This document shows, in pieces, positions 32,455-42,802 of a stretch of 64,000 nt of DNA. Position 1 is the first letter of the stretch. Each line of letters opens with the position of its first letter. The notes beneath the pieces are model-generated. The model saw only the letters and a list, made by a program, of their open reading frames with translations. It did not search any database and had not been told where the DNA came from. The position numbers were made by a program, and so were the translations under genes. Source of the stretch: Blasia pusilla (taxonomy: Eukaryota > Marchantiophyta > Marchantiopsida > Blasiales); contig CM114272.1 in NCBI GenBank assembly GCA_050084515.1, positions 4,216,001-4,280,000 on the forward strand, in the 5' to 3' direction.

Positions 32455-35290
32455 ACCCACCCAATCTTCGAGCGGGTAAGATACGATCTTTGTTCTTTGA
32501 GTTATGTGAAGGCCCATCTTCCAATTCATTGGCAATTCAGTGTAGTTTATTGACCTTGTCCCTGTTGTCATAGGTGGTAAAGCAGATGGCACTAATGGAG
32601 GGCCAGAACGCCCCGAGAATTCCATTTTTTCGATTGCGGACAATGGAGTACGTCCGCAAAATTTAGTCTGACGAGGATATTGCGAAGTTGAAACAATCGG
32701 CAGCGACAACATCCTACGTCGACAGCTTCCCTTCGTTCTATGTTGAGCCTTACAATGAACATGGAACCCAAGCGCTGGTTACAGAGGAGGACTTGGAGGC
32801 GCTCGACACTTTCTGGAGGATGAGAGATCAGGAATTCAGAAGGGCGATTGAGGGGACGGAATTCAGCTGGATGCGGAACCCGTATTTCTTCATCTGGGAT
32901 GGAAACCACAGGTTCATAGTGTGGACCCAGTTTGCAGAGGAGCGCCCAAACTCATTGGAGGCGCATTTTTGCGTGAAGGCAGTTGTGCTTCATCCATACC
33001 CTCATCACATGGCGACGATGGAGATGGCCATGCATGCCATGAACACATAAGTTTCCTCTTACTGCAAACCGTCGGACTCCGACAAGTTGCTCGACTGGCC
33101 ATTGTTTTAGGATGTTTTTGGCCGAAAGAAACTCGTCGGAGTCCGACGAGTTGGTTGATTGGCTGTTGTTTTAGGATGTTTTTGGCCGAAAGCAACTCGT
33201 CGGAGTCTGACGAGTTGCTTGACTCGCCGCTATTTTTAGGGTGTTTTTGGCGGAAAGCAACTCGTCGGAGTCCGACCAGTTGCATTCGCCGGTACTCGAA
33301 AGTGATCGGAGTAGGGGAGCTTGATTTCTGGAGTCAAATTGCAGCTTTAATTGAAATTGCGCAACCTGTCAGACTTCGACGGGTTGATATGTTCACTTTT
33401 CTCGCGAAGACCACTCTCTGAATACAAATTATCTGACAACCCGTCGAACTCCAACAGGTTGAAACTAGGTAATCACAAATCTAAATGCAATCCATCGGAC
33501 GCCAATGGGTTGCAAAATTTAGCTCGTAGCTATCATTCCGACCGTGAGCTGTGACAACCTGTCAAAGTCCAACGGGTTGCAGGAACCCATGTAGCTTGCA
33601 AAATTTCTTATATTGAGTTTGAATGTGCAGGATTGTATTTGAGTGCAATGTCACCCACCACTAGATCCAAGATTGCGATCGGGTGAAGAAAATGCTAACG
33701 ACGCACCCGGTAGAGTACAAGGGGTTCTTGGGCGACACCCTTGTAAATGAGATGTTGGCAAAGGGGGCTCAAATGAAAAAAAAGACTTGGGCAAATACTT
33801 TTATTTCCCAAGATGCAGCCGTGACAATCCTTTGTTGGTCGAAGATACACGCAACCAAGAAGAGCACTTCATTGGAGCTGGAGCGGAGGGAGAAAGTGTT
33901 TGTGTCTGAGCGTGCTAAGTTCATCCAAGCTGCAGTATCTACAGCTACGAAGTACACTGCAAGCAAGATGCAGCGCTACATCACCATTCTTAACCCCAAA
34001 CTTGGCCCCGATTTCTACAAGGAGCTGAAGGCGATAATCAAGCGCCAACGGAAGAGGGATGAAGATCCGCAGGCTCGGATTGGGGAGAAAGTGTTTCTCA
34101 ATCGCGTCCATTGATTTGCCTTGTCTAGAATTTCGGAATTTAGGAGAATCCGACTGATGAAAATCAGTCTTGAGGGCACAAAAGCCTAAAAGAGGGTGAC
34201 ACACCATCCTCCAGGTGTCTCTGATCTAGTGATCTCCCACTACCTCCATGAATGGTCATTCTGGGATGCGTTGCGGCTTCTTGGGAAGTCCATGCTTGTG
34301 GGTCTCCAAGCGGAGCTGAAAAGAATAGAGCTAGTTCCGGAGGAAGCAAACCTGGAGTGTGTTGAAGATTTTGAACTTTGGCTGGATAACATGCGGGACA
34401 AGCCCATAAAAAACCCAGGCTTTAGGACAATGTTCAAGGATCGCATCCTCCCTCAGGCAGACCTTGATGAAGAAATAGAGGCGAAGAAAAGGGATTTCGC
34501 AAAGAAAAAGCGAGATCTTCAGGAGCAGGCGGAGGATGCATCTCGACTAAGAGCTACCCAACGCATGGTGTTTAGGTACCTCGTCCATTGTAAGAATGCA
34601 GGTACATGGCAAAAAATACCCGCAGCCTGCAAATTGTGGGCTTCTCCGCCTGATGGGGAGACATTTTCCATGTACGACATGGAGATGGCTTTGAGGTAAT
34701 AGAGACCCCAACAAGCCGACCGCAGACTCCGGAGAAGCGGAAGCAAGAGGCGCCTGGGTTGTTCCAGGGAGCAGACTAGGATATGGAATACACTCCATCA
34801 TCCTTGGGAAGACATAGAAAAACAACGACCCGGACAAGCGTCATCATTCACAGCACGAATCTTTCTGGATGAGCTGAAAAGTTTCAATTCCCAAGCGTCG
34901 ACACCCGCCATAAAAAAATTGACAACGTTGGGACGGAAGCTTCAACAAAATGGGCATGCTCACTAGATGGTCCATGGGGAGGTCGAGGAGGTGGCGATGG
35001 ATCTATTCGTCGCTGATTTGACCTCGGGCTTGCGCTTGTGGGACGAGAATCCGTCCGACGGTGTCCCAGACTGGAATGTCCCTCTTTCTTATGACGAGAT
35101 CCCGCTCCTGTTTTCCTTTGCAGACGCTTATCTCAATGATAGGGGTTGTTTCTTGGTTTTGACTGGAGGGAGCGAGGACGAGCTCTTCAACCTGCAGTGC
35201 GTCAAGAGGTCGCTGAAGTGGAGGACGGCGCAATTGTGGGTCATCAAGAACGACTACCCACTCCGATCCGCGATGAGTCAAATTCGGGTA
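32455..35290 (+). pseudogene. ParB-MT copy 3, exons 2-3, plus strand
   Basis: Starts with the last codons of exon 1 (DTHPIFER-like, then donor GTAAG at 32476). Exon 2 32574 to about 33046: VVKQMALMEGQNAPRIPF, one TAG stop at about 32662, then the best ParB-like box of the window, MRNPYFFIWDGNHRFIVW, and HFCVKAVVLHPYPHHM. Its splice donor is ATAAGT instead of GTAAGT. Exon 3 33632-35287: open as 33683-34114 and 34196-34699, with a deletion of about 390 bp at 34695 that removes the acidic linker, then LFVADLTSGLRLWDENPSDG and CFLVLTGGSEDEL, and RSAMSQIR with donor GTAAGG. Exon 4 is missing. Confidence 0.8.
33060..33600. repeat. Palindrome cluster in intron 2 of copy 3
   Basis: Starts with GCAAACCGTCGGACTCC a few bases after the donor, exactly as in copies 1 and 2, followed by units with CAACTCGTCGGA...TCCGACGAGTTG at about 33130 and 33192 spaced near 64 bp. 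The shared position relative to the splice site shows the array is older than the duplication of the gene. Confidence 0.85.
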
Positions 35291-35319
35291 AGGGCTCTAA
35301 ATCCATATCCAAATTTTCT

Positions 35320-35575
35320 TGCTCCGACGGGTTGCATCTCTCCATGCAACCCATCGGATTGTCTAAGCTAGAGACTTCGATGGTGCAACCCGTCTGAAAG
35401 CGACTGGTTGCAAATTTATCGCAAGTCTCCATTGGGTGAATGCAACCCGTTGGAACCCGACGGGTTGCAAGTGCTTATGCTTTTCCTTGTGTTTCTGGAA
35501 TGAAGCAACCCGTCTGAATGCAACGGGTTGCTCTTAGCCAACCATGGGCTGCTCTAACCAGCAACCTATCGCCTT
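35320..35575. repeat. Palindromes at the tail-to-tail junction of copies 3 and 4
   Basis: Four sites, near 35328, 35383, 35442 and 35506, in what was intron 3 of copy 3. The last two read CAACCCGTTGGAACCCGACGGGTTG and CAACCCGTCTGAATGCAACGGGTTG: arms conserved at the outer six bases, centres decayed. Confidence 0.8.
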
Positions 35576-36214
35576 TCTTTGCCAAAATGCTTCAGTCAAG
35601 TTGGGTCCAATAAATCTTTGAACTCACTCGTCATCATCTGATAGCTCTTCTAGAATTACTATCGGCTTTGCCCTCCCGATTTTTGGAATAGTAGGAAGTG
35701 ACGATGGTATCACTATCAATGATGGTTCTGGAACTAGAGTTGTTGGCTTTGGAGGAGAATTGTATACTCCCACTAGCCTCTCATAATCCGCCTTTGCCTC
35801 TCTGCAAAGGTCAAAAAGTTCTGGCCTTCCCTCAAGGCAGAGAATGTTCCTGCCACTGTGCTAGGCTTCTCTAATACTTGCCCCTGATAGGCCCACTAAG
35901 TCAAAGACCAAGTCACCCGGCCTCAAACAGAGCTCGATGAGCATTTGCATCAAGGCAGGTGACTTTTCCCTTCCTCCAAGGAGGGGGGTCCCGTCTTGCA
36001 TGTAAAATCCCGGGGGGGAATTGTAGAGACTATCTAAGCTGTACCCATAGGAGCATGGATCCACTAGATCCGGGATCTGGAACACCTGGAAGTTGTGCTT
36101 GGGCCTTACAACGCAGTAGACAAATGAGAGGTCCATCTATAAACAAGCAGGTAAAAACTAATGTCAGCAAATAGAAAAAGCTAGTAGACCGCTGGTCTAC
36201 TCTCCATAAACTGA

Positions 36215-36725
36215 CACAATGTGCAAACCGTCGGGATCCAACGGGTTGTTTTTCAACCCGTCATACTAGTCCATAGTAATTACCAACTCATCCAAAGTTG
36301 GCCTATAGGCCTGATAGAACAGCAACCTGTTAGAGTCCGACGGGTTGTCTTACAACTCTAAGACCCCTTTTACAAGATGAGCAACCCGTCGGAAGCCGAC
36401 AGGTTGCTTATCTTGCTAGACAGAAGCTCCATCGTTTGGAGTGTGATGGTTGGCTTACAGCTGAATACAATTTTTCAGAGTTGAGAAGTTCCTAATATAA
36501 GAGCAACCCGTCGCTTTCAGACGTGTTGCATCACTCCAAAAACATGGGGAAAAGCAATGCTACTTGCAACCCGTCGGGTTCCGACGGGTTGCAGTTAATG
36601 GAGACTTGTTGGTGAATTTCCAACCCGTGGCTTTCAGACGGATTGCAACACATCAGACACAAGATGTTGGGATCCGATGGGTTGCATGCACAGATGCAAC
36701 CCGTTGGAGCCCGACGGGTTGAATT
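36215..36725. repeat. Palindrome cluster in intron 3 of copy 4
   Basis: About eight sites; the best is 36566-36592, GCAACCCGTCGG, GTT, CCGACGGGTTGC, with perfect 12-bp arms. Others near 36226, 36325, 36380, 36503, 36630, 36670 and 36696. Confidence 0.88.
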
Positions 36726-38754
36726 TTTGTTAAACTAAATTCGTTGAATAAGAGGACTTACCCGGACTTGACTCATCTCCGATCGGAGTGGATACTCGTT
36801 TTCAATTACCCATGATTGCGCCATCCTCCACTTCAGAGACCTCTTCACGCACTGAAGGTTGAAGAGCTCGTCTCCGCTCCCTCCTGTGCGGACCAAGAAA
36901 CAACCCCTGTCACTCAGATACGCGTCGGCAAAAGAAAACAACAGCGCGATCTAGTCGTACGAAAGCGGGACATTCCAGTCTAGGACCCTGTTAGACAGAT
37001 TGTTGTCCCAAAAGCAAAACCCGGAAGGCAAATCCGCAATGACGAGGTCTACCGCCACCTCCTAAACCACCCCATGCACCATCTAGGGGCGTGCCCGTTT
37101 CGAAGGAGTTTTTGTCCCAACACGGTCAATTTGTCGATGGCAGGTGTTGACTCCTGAGAACTGAAACTGTGCAGCTCATGGACAAGATGAGTCAAGTGAA
37201 CAAGGATATTTTTCCTGGTGGTTTTTCCCCTATGCCTGCCCAAGGATGATGGAGTGTATTCCACATCCTTATCTCCTCCCTTGACGAACCAGACACCTCC
37301 CGCTTTCACTTCTTCCGAGTTTGCTGTCAGCTTGTGGGGAGTCTCTGTTACCTCACACTCCATAGGAGTTTTCTTGGATGAGGACCTGGTCCGGCCCTCT
37401 CGACCCGCTTACCTAGACGATTCCTCCTCTCGCCTTGAGGACTTAGCCTCTTTTCTGGAAGACTCCACCTCGGAATTCCTTGATCCCCTCGCCTTCCTCA
37501 AATCCGCTGTGGATTTGTCTTTGGCGGTGAGGACCTTGCCCATCAACTCCGCTGTCTCGAGGGCTTGCTCCTCCTCATCTCCTTCAAAAAAATTGTTAGG
37601 TTGCACGAAGTTTGGAATGTCTTCCTTGCCTGCGACCATTGCATTATACTCCACGCGTAGATTTTTTTCTGTAATGTCCTCTAGGTCGTTGAAGTCCAAC
37701 CAGATTGGACAATTTTTAACCTCCCTGTCGGACATGCCCTATCCCATCTCCATGTCGTACATGGAGAATGCCTCTCCATCAGGCGGAGAAGCCCACAATT
37801 TGCAGGCTGTCGGTAGTTTCTCCAAGTACCTGCATTCTTACAATTGATGAGGTACCTGTACACCATCCGCTCGGCAGCTCTTTGTCGAGATGACTCGGCC
37901 GCTTGGTTTTGAAGATCTCGCTTCGTTTTTGCAAAATCCCGTTTTTTGGCGTCTATTTCCTCATCCAGGTCTGCTTGAGGATGTGATTCTTGAACATCAT
38001 CCTGAATCCGGGGTTTTTCGTGGGCTTATCTCTTTTCGTAGGTCATCAAGCCATAGTTCAAAATCTTCTGCAGCCTCTAGGTTTGCTTCCACTAGAACAG
38101 GCTCAATCTTCTTTAGCTCTGCTTGAAGACCCACGAGCATGGACTTCCCGAGAAGGTGCAACGCGTCCCAGAATGACCATTCCCATAGCCAATGGGTGAT
38201 CATTGGATCTGAAACTCCCAAAGGGTGGTATGTCGCCCGCTTTTGGGCCTTAGTGCCCTCGAGATTGATTTTCATCAGTCGGATTCGCCTAAACTTGGAT
38301 ATCCTAGATAGCGCAAATCTGTGCACGCGGTCCAGAGACAATTTCTTGCCGATCCAACCTTGTGGATCTTCGTCTCTCTTCCGTTGGCCCTTGATTATCG
38401 CCTTGAGCTCCTTGTAAAACTCCGGGCCAAGTTTGGGGTTGAGAATCACAATGTATCGCTGCATCTTGCTTGCAGTGTACTTTGTAGCTGCAGATACGGC
38501 AGTCTGAATAAACTTTGCACGTTTCGACGGAGACACTTTCTCCCTTCTTGGGCAAATGAAGATATTTGCCTAAGTCTAATTTTTTATTTGAGCTCCCTTT
38601 GCCAACATCTCATTTACCAGATCGTCGCCGAGGAATCCCTTGTACTTTGCCGCTTGCGTTGTAAGCACCTTCTTCACCCTATCGCAATCTTGTATCTAGT
38701 GGTGGGTGACGTTCCCCTCGGATACAATCCTGCACATCCAAACACAAGGTAAGA

Positions 38755-39565
38755 ATATTGCAAGCTATTGGGTTCCTGCAACCCGTCGAACTCCGACGGG
38801 TTGCAATTCTATCAATCCATGGGGGTCGAAATGGTAGCACACAGATAAATGTTGCAACCTGTCGGAGTCCGACGGGTCGCAACACTTATCTTTGTGTTAC
38901 ACTTATTGCAACACTCTTGAAATTTTTAGAGAGAATTGCAACCCATCGGAGTCCGACGGGTTGCACTCTCTTTTCGTAACTTTCTGGTCCAACCGATTTA
39001 GTCCTTGATTACAACCCGTTGGACTTCGACGGGTTGTAGAATGACTTTAATTCGGAGATAGGTTTCCGAAAAAAAATTGCACATATCAATCCGTCAGAGT
39101 CCGACAGGTTGCGCAATGCCTTGTAAAGCTGGAATTGGACACCTAAAAGCAAGCTCTCGTACTCTGACCACCTACCCTGGGGGGAAATGCAACTCGTTGG
39201 AGTCCGACGAGTTGCTTTTGGCCAAAAGTATCCAAAAAATACTGGACAGTCCAACAACTCATCGGACTCCGACTAGTTTCTTTTTGGCGTCCGATGATTT
39301 GTTACCTCTTGTTGTGCAACCCGGAGTCCGACGGATTACAGAACAAATAAATCATGTAGTCATTTTTCCACCCGTCGATGTTTGACTGGTTTCAATATCC
39401 CGGATTAATCTGGTGTGCTTGGCCACCAGGCAACCCGTCGGACTCTGACGGTTTGCTTGACTTTGACATTGACCACAAACACGATGGTGGCAAGAGACTC
39501 AAATCATTCGTGCTCATCTCTAAGCTTTCCAATTATTCAACCCGTCTGACTCCGACGGGTTGAAG
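38755..39565. repeat. Palindrome cluster in intron 2 of copy 4
   Basis: About eleven sites, for example 38779-38805, 38853-38880, 38938-38965, 39012-39038, 39088, 39189, 39250, 39430 and 39538-39563. In the minus-strand reading this is the same intron that carries the arrays in copies 1, 2, 3 and 5. Confidence 0.88.
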
Positions 39566-41011
39566 CAATCAAACTTAGGGAAGAGGAAACTTACGTATCC
39601 ATCGCATGCATTGCCATTTCCACCGTTGCCATGTGATGAGGAAATGGATGGAGCATCACTGCCTTCACGTAAAAATGCGCCTCCAATGAATTTGGGCGCT
39701 CCTCTGCAAACATCATCCACGCCATGTATCTGTGGTTTCCATCCCAGATGAAGAAGTAAAGGTTCCGCATCCAGCTAAATTTGGTTCCTTCAATCGCTCT
39801 TCTAAACTCCTGATCTCTCATCCTCCAAAAAGTATCCAGCGCCTCCAAGTCCTCTTTCGACACCAACGCTTGGGTTCCTTGTTCATCGTAAGGCTGAACA
39901 TAGAATGGAGGGAAGCTGTCGACGTAGGACTTAGTCGCTGCCGACTGTTTGAGCTTTGCAATGTCCTCCTCCGACTAAATTTCGTGGATTTTCCATTGTC
40001 CGCAATCAGTAGAGTGGAATTCTCGGAGCGTTCTGGCCCTCCATCAATGCCATCTGCTTAACAACCTGCCATAATCGGGACCAAGTCAATAAAATATAGT
40101 GTTTTGCCAATGAATTGCATAAGGAGCCTTCACATAACTCAAATTTTTCTTACCCCCTCAAAGATTGGGTCGGTGTCCAGGCCTGCCAGTTGCTATGGGA
40201 CAGCAGCTGGCAAGTCCACGGAAAACTCATCGATTTGATGAAGGTGGATCTCTTCCACAGGGCTCAAAGACGACGAAGACTCTTCTCTTGCTTCTTCAAA
40301 GATGTCCACCATCTCCACACTTGCTGTCCTCATGACCTCATCGTCCATCACTTGAACTTTGGCCGTTTCCTCAGTTGATTTTAGATTCATGGTGTCCCAA
40401 GACCTCATCGGAGATATTTCCTGCATCTCAACACTCTCTATTGGACGGGCAAGGCTTTCTTCAATGGCGATTGCTTTTTCCCTTCAAGCTTTAGCCAATT
40501 CTGCTCTCCTCACAGAGGCGTCAAGACGCTTCTTCTCGTGTTTCTTGTCCGCAACTCTTTTCTTCAAGGCCTTCGATTGCTTAACGAGCTCCTCTAGAAC
40601 ACATTTTGCTAGAACCTTCTGCCTGTGCATATCTGCTACCCTTTCTCGCTCCTCTATTTCTTGTTGCCTTATCTCATTCGCCGAACGAGGACCTAGAGTT
40701 GGTGACACAAGAGTCCTGATGGATTTGGGAGTGATGCTCCCTACCTTGGTTGCTTGTGTTTTCTTTCTCGTCATGGTGCACGTTGGGTGAATTCTTCCTC
40801 CTTGACACTCTAATCTGCTCTTGTGCACGATAGCTCCCTCGCCCTCACCCTCCAACAAATGGGCTTGCCGAAGTCAAGTGGTGGATCGTTGTAACCTTCC
40901 AGTGAAGTTGTGATGTAACCAAGTTTGGAAGCAGAAAGGTAACGTCATCTGCTGTGAGGAAGAGCACATGAAATCGCGAAATGAAAAATGGAAATGATCG
41001 AAACCTCATCC

Positions 41012-41018
41012 TTTTATA
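41012..41018 (-). promoter_or_regulatory. TATA box of ParB-MT copy 4
   Basis: On the minus strand AGTATAAAAGG, 240 bp before the ATG at 40774, preceded by CAACCCAACGGTCAGC, the same block that precedes the TATA boxes of copies 1 and 2. Confidence 0.75.
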
Positions 41019-41104
41019 CTTTTTGAGCCATTGAGCTGACCGTTGGGTTGTTGGTTTGTACCGAAGGCAACGTGTCCTCCGTTATGGAACTTTGCACGTG
41101 GGAA

Positions 41105-41600
41105 CCCGGGCAACCCGTCGGTCTCTGACGGGTTGCACGCTTCCCTCGTCCTCGGGTAAGAAGGCGAGGTACCCAAGCAACCCGTCGGAGACCAACAAGT
41201 TGCACGCTTCTCCCATCTTGGGGTAACAAGGCGAGGTACCCTGGATGCTTCTCTCGTCTTGGGGATGCTGGGCGAGTTACCGAGGCAACCTGTCCGAGAT
41301 CGACGGGTTGCACGCATCCCTCGTCCTCGGGTAAGAAGGCGAGGTACCCAGGCAACCCGTCGGAGACCTACGGGTTGCACGCTTCCCCTGTCTTGGGATA
41401 ACAAGGCGAGGTACCCGTGCAACCTGTCGGAGGCCGACGGGTTGGACGCTTCCCTCATCTTGGGCTAACAAGGTGAGGTACTCGGGAAACCCCTCGGAGA
41501 CCGAAAGGTTGCACGCTTTCCTCGTCCACGGGTAACAATGTGATAAAGTATAGTCCTGAGGCAAGCCGTTGCCCTCCGACGGGTTACAAGGTCTACCTTG
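41105..41600. repeat. 67-bp tandem palindrome array upstream of copy 4
   Basis: Palindrome starts at 41110, 41177, 41285, 41352, 41419 and 41486: steps of 67, 108, 67, 67 and 67 bp. Units read GCAACCCGTCGGAGACC...GGGTTGCACGCTTCCCTCGTC then GGGTAAGAAGGCGAGGTACC. The same 67-bp period is found in front of copies 1 and 2. It lies between copy 4 (starting left at 40774) and the transposase 5' copy (starting right at 42137), so it is placed as a shared divergent promoter region. Long open frames on both strands here are by-products of the 67-bp unit. Confidence 0.92.
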
Positions 41601-41834
41601 GGTTGGACACTTCCTACCATACGGCAAAACTGCACTCACCGTTTGCACGGTTCATTGGACAAGAGAAATAGACGGGAGATCCAAAAGGGAAAGCGAGGTT
41701 AGGTGCCTTTGTAACCCGTCGCAGTTCCCAACGGGTTGCCGTAGCAAATCCATGCAATGTTTTGTATCTCGATGTTAGCAAATGCCGACTCCAATCACAA
41801 AGATCAGACAGGCAGGGGGTACCAACCCAAAGGA

Positions 41835-42390
41835 CTCCGACGTGTTGCAAGTTGCACTCGGACTCTTACAGAAGATGGTACTCTGTGGCTTTGCAATCCA
41901 CTTTTCTGAGTCCCAAATTTTGCAACCCGCCTGACAAGTTGCAAGTTGCAACAGGATTGAATCCATTCCATCAGAAAATCTCACCTACCAAACAACATCT
42001 TGTCAGTCCAATTCTGTCAGGAGAATAACGGTCACTATTCACTATAAATTAAACATTCTCATTCTCATTCTCATTCCCATTCCCATTCTTATTCTTATTC
42101 TTATTCTCATTCTCCACCCGGTGGAATCATCTAGGAATGGATAATTATATGAAAGTCAATTATGGCAGTCATCTAGTGGCCCTTCTTCAATCAGATATAG
42201 TTCGATCACAAGCTTGTGAGTCTTTCATACCAATGGATGAAAATTTCCTCTTAGTGTGATCTCTTCTCCAAAATGGAACAATCTTTGTTTCCAAGGATAT
42301 TAAGGTGGACGGTATGGAGGACGTTGTAGGTGAGACAGTCTAGCCAATGATAGCAGACCGTAAAGTATGGAATCTCTTACCTCTAAAAAA
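41835..42390 (+). pseudogene. Inverted 5' end of MULE-like transposase gene: promoter, leader and exon 1
   Basis: Matches the 5' end of the minus-strand transposase gene (about 47010-46495) in inverted orientation. Shared in order: AATCTC/TTTCACCTACC, CTTGTCAG, TTCTGTCA, CACTATAAATTA (TATA box 42043-42049), the (ATTCTC)n leader, ATG at 42137 with MDNYMKVNYGSHLVALLQSD and SQACESFIPMDENFLL, a stop, then CCAAGGAT and AAAGTATGGAATCTC. Similarity is perhaps three quarters by eye. Either a truncated second copy of the gene, or one arm of a long terminal inverted repeat whose other arm is at 46.5-47.0 kb. Confidence 0.75.
42055..42113 (+). repeat. (ATTCTC)n-type hexamer repeat in the leader
   Basis: Ten hexamers of the form ATTCTC, ATTCCC or ATTCTT directly follow the TATA box and precede the ATG. 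The minus-strand transposase has the same repeat between its TATA box and ATG (about 46770-46810). Confidence 0.9.
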
Positions 42391-42802
42391 TGGAGGTGCG
42401 GTAAGAGGAGAGGAAGAGAGGAGAGAGGAGAGAGGAAGAGAGGAGAGAGGAAACTACCTTCAACCAAAATAGATACTTTTTCTTGAAGAGAGTTTCCGTT
42501 GGGTTGAAGAAAGGAAAATTTTTGTGTGAATTTTTTTGCACTTTTTTGTTCATTTATTAAGCAGTCCCACAGTTTTTTTTTCCTCTTCCATATTTTGGCA
42601 ACCCGTCCGAGTCCGACGAGTTGCAAATTGCACAAAATTTAGAAAACTGAAAAATCAGTGGAATCATAAGTGTGGAACCAATCACTTTTTCCATCCAAGG
42701 TCTGGAAAAAATCTATCATTTGCCCCGGGCTGAATAGAGTTCAAGCTCAAAGTGAAGGTTCAGGAAAAATAAAAGTACAATCTAAAACCTCATTTTGCAT
42801 CC
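42391..42802. other. Spacer with one palindrome
   Basis: Purine-rich GAGAGGAA repeats at 42405-42455, then non-coding sequence, then a palindrome at about 42598-42625 (GGCAACCCGTCCGA, G, TCCGACGAGTTGC). No gene. Confidence 0.6.

Larger units (their letters stand above)
35624..40774 (-). pseudogene. ParB-MT copy 4, full length in four exons, minus strand
   Basis: Exon 1 from ATG at 40774 (MTRKKTQATKVGSITPKS) to donor GTAAGA near 40152; exon 2 40065-39595; exon 3 38729-36762 with donor GTAAGT; exon 4 36136-35624, ending ELSDDDE like copy 1. ParB-like box: MRNLYFFIWDGNHRYMAW. MT part: FSFADAYLSDRGCFLVRTGG and PGDLVFDLVGLSGASI; this copy keeps the unshifted exon-4 start MDLSFVYCVVRPKHNF. Damage: CGA-to-TGA stop at about 40490, another near 40198, a 2-bp deletion near 39990, frame breaks in exon 3 (37380-37870) and a Trp-to-stop change near 35862. 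It is the best guide to the ancestral gene structure. Confidence 0.8.

Noticed and set aside
34000-38500. Active methyltransferase gene
   Set aside because: Every copy has several stops or frameshifts and the D-P-P-Y motif is missing, so no enzyme activity is claimed.
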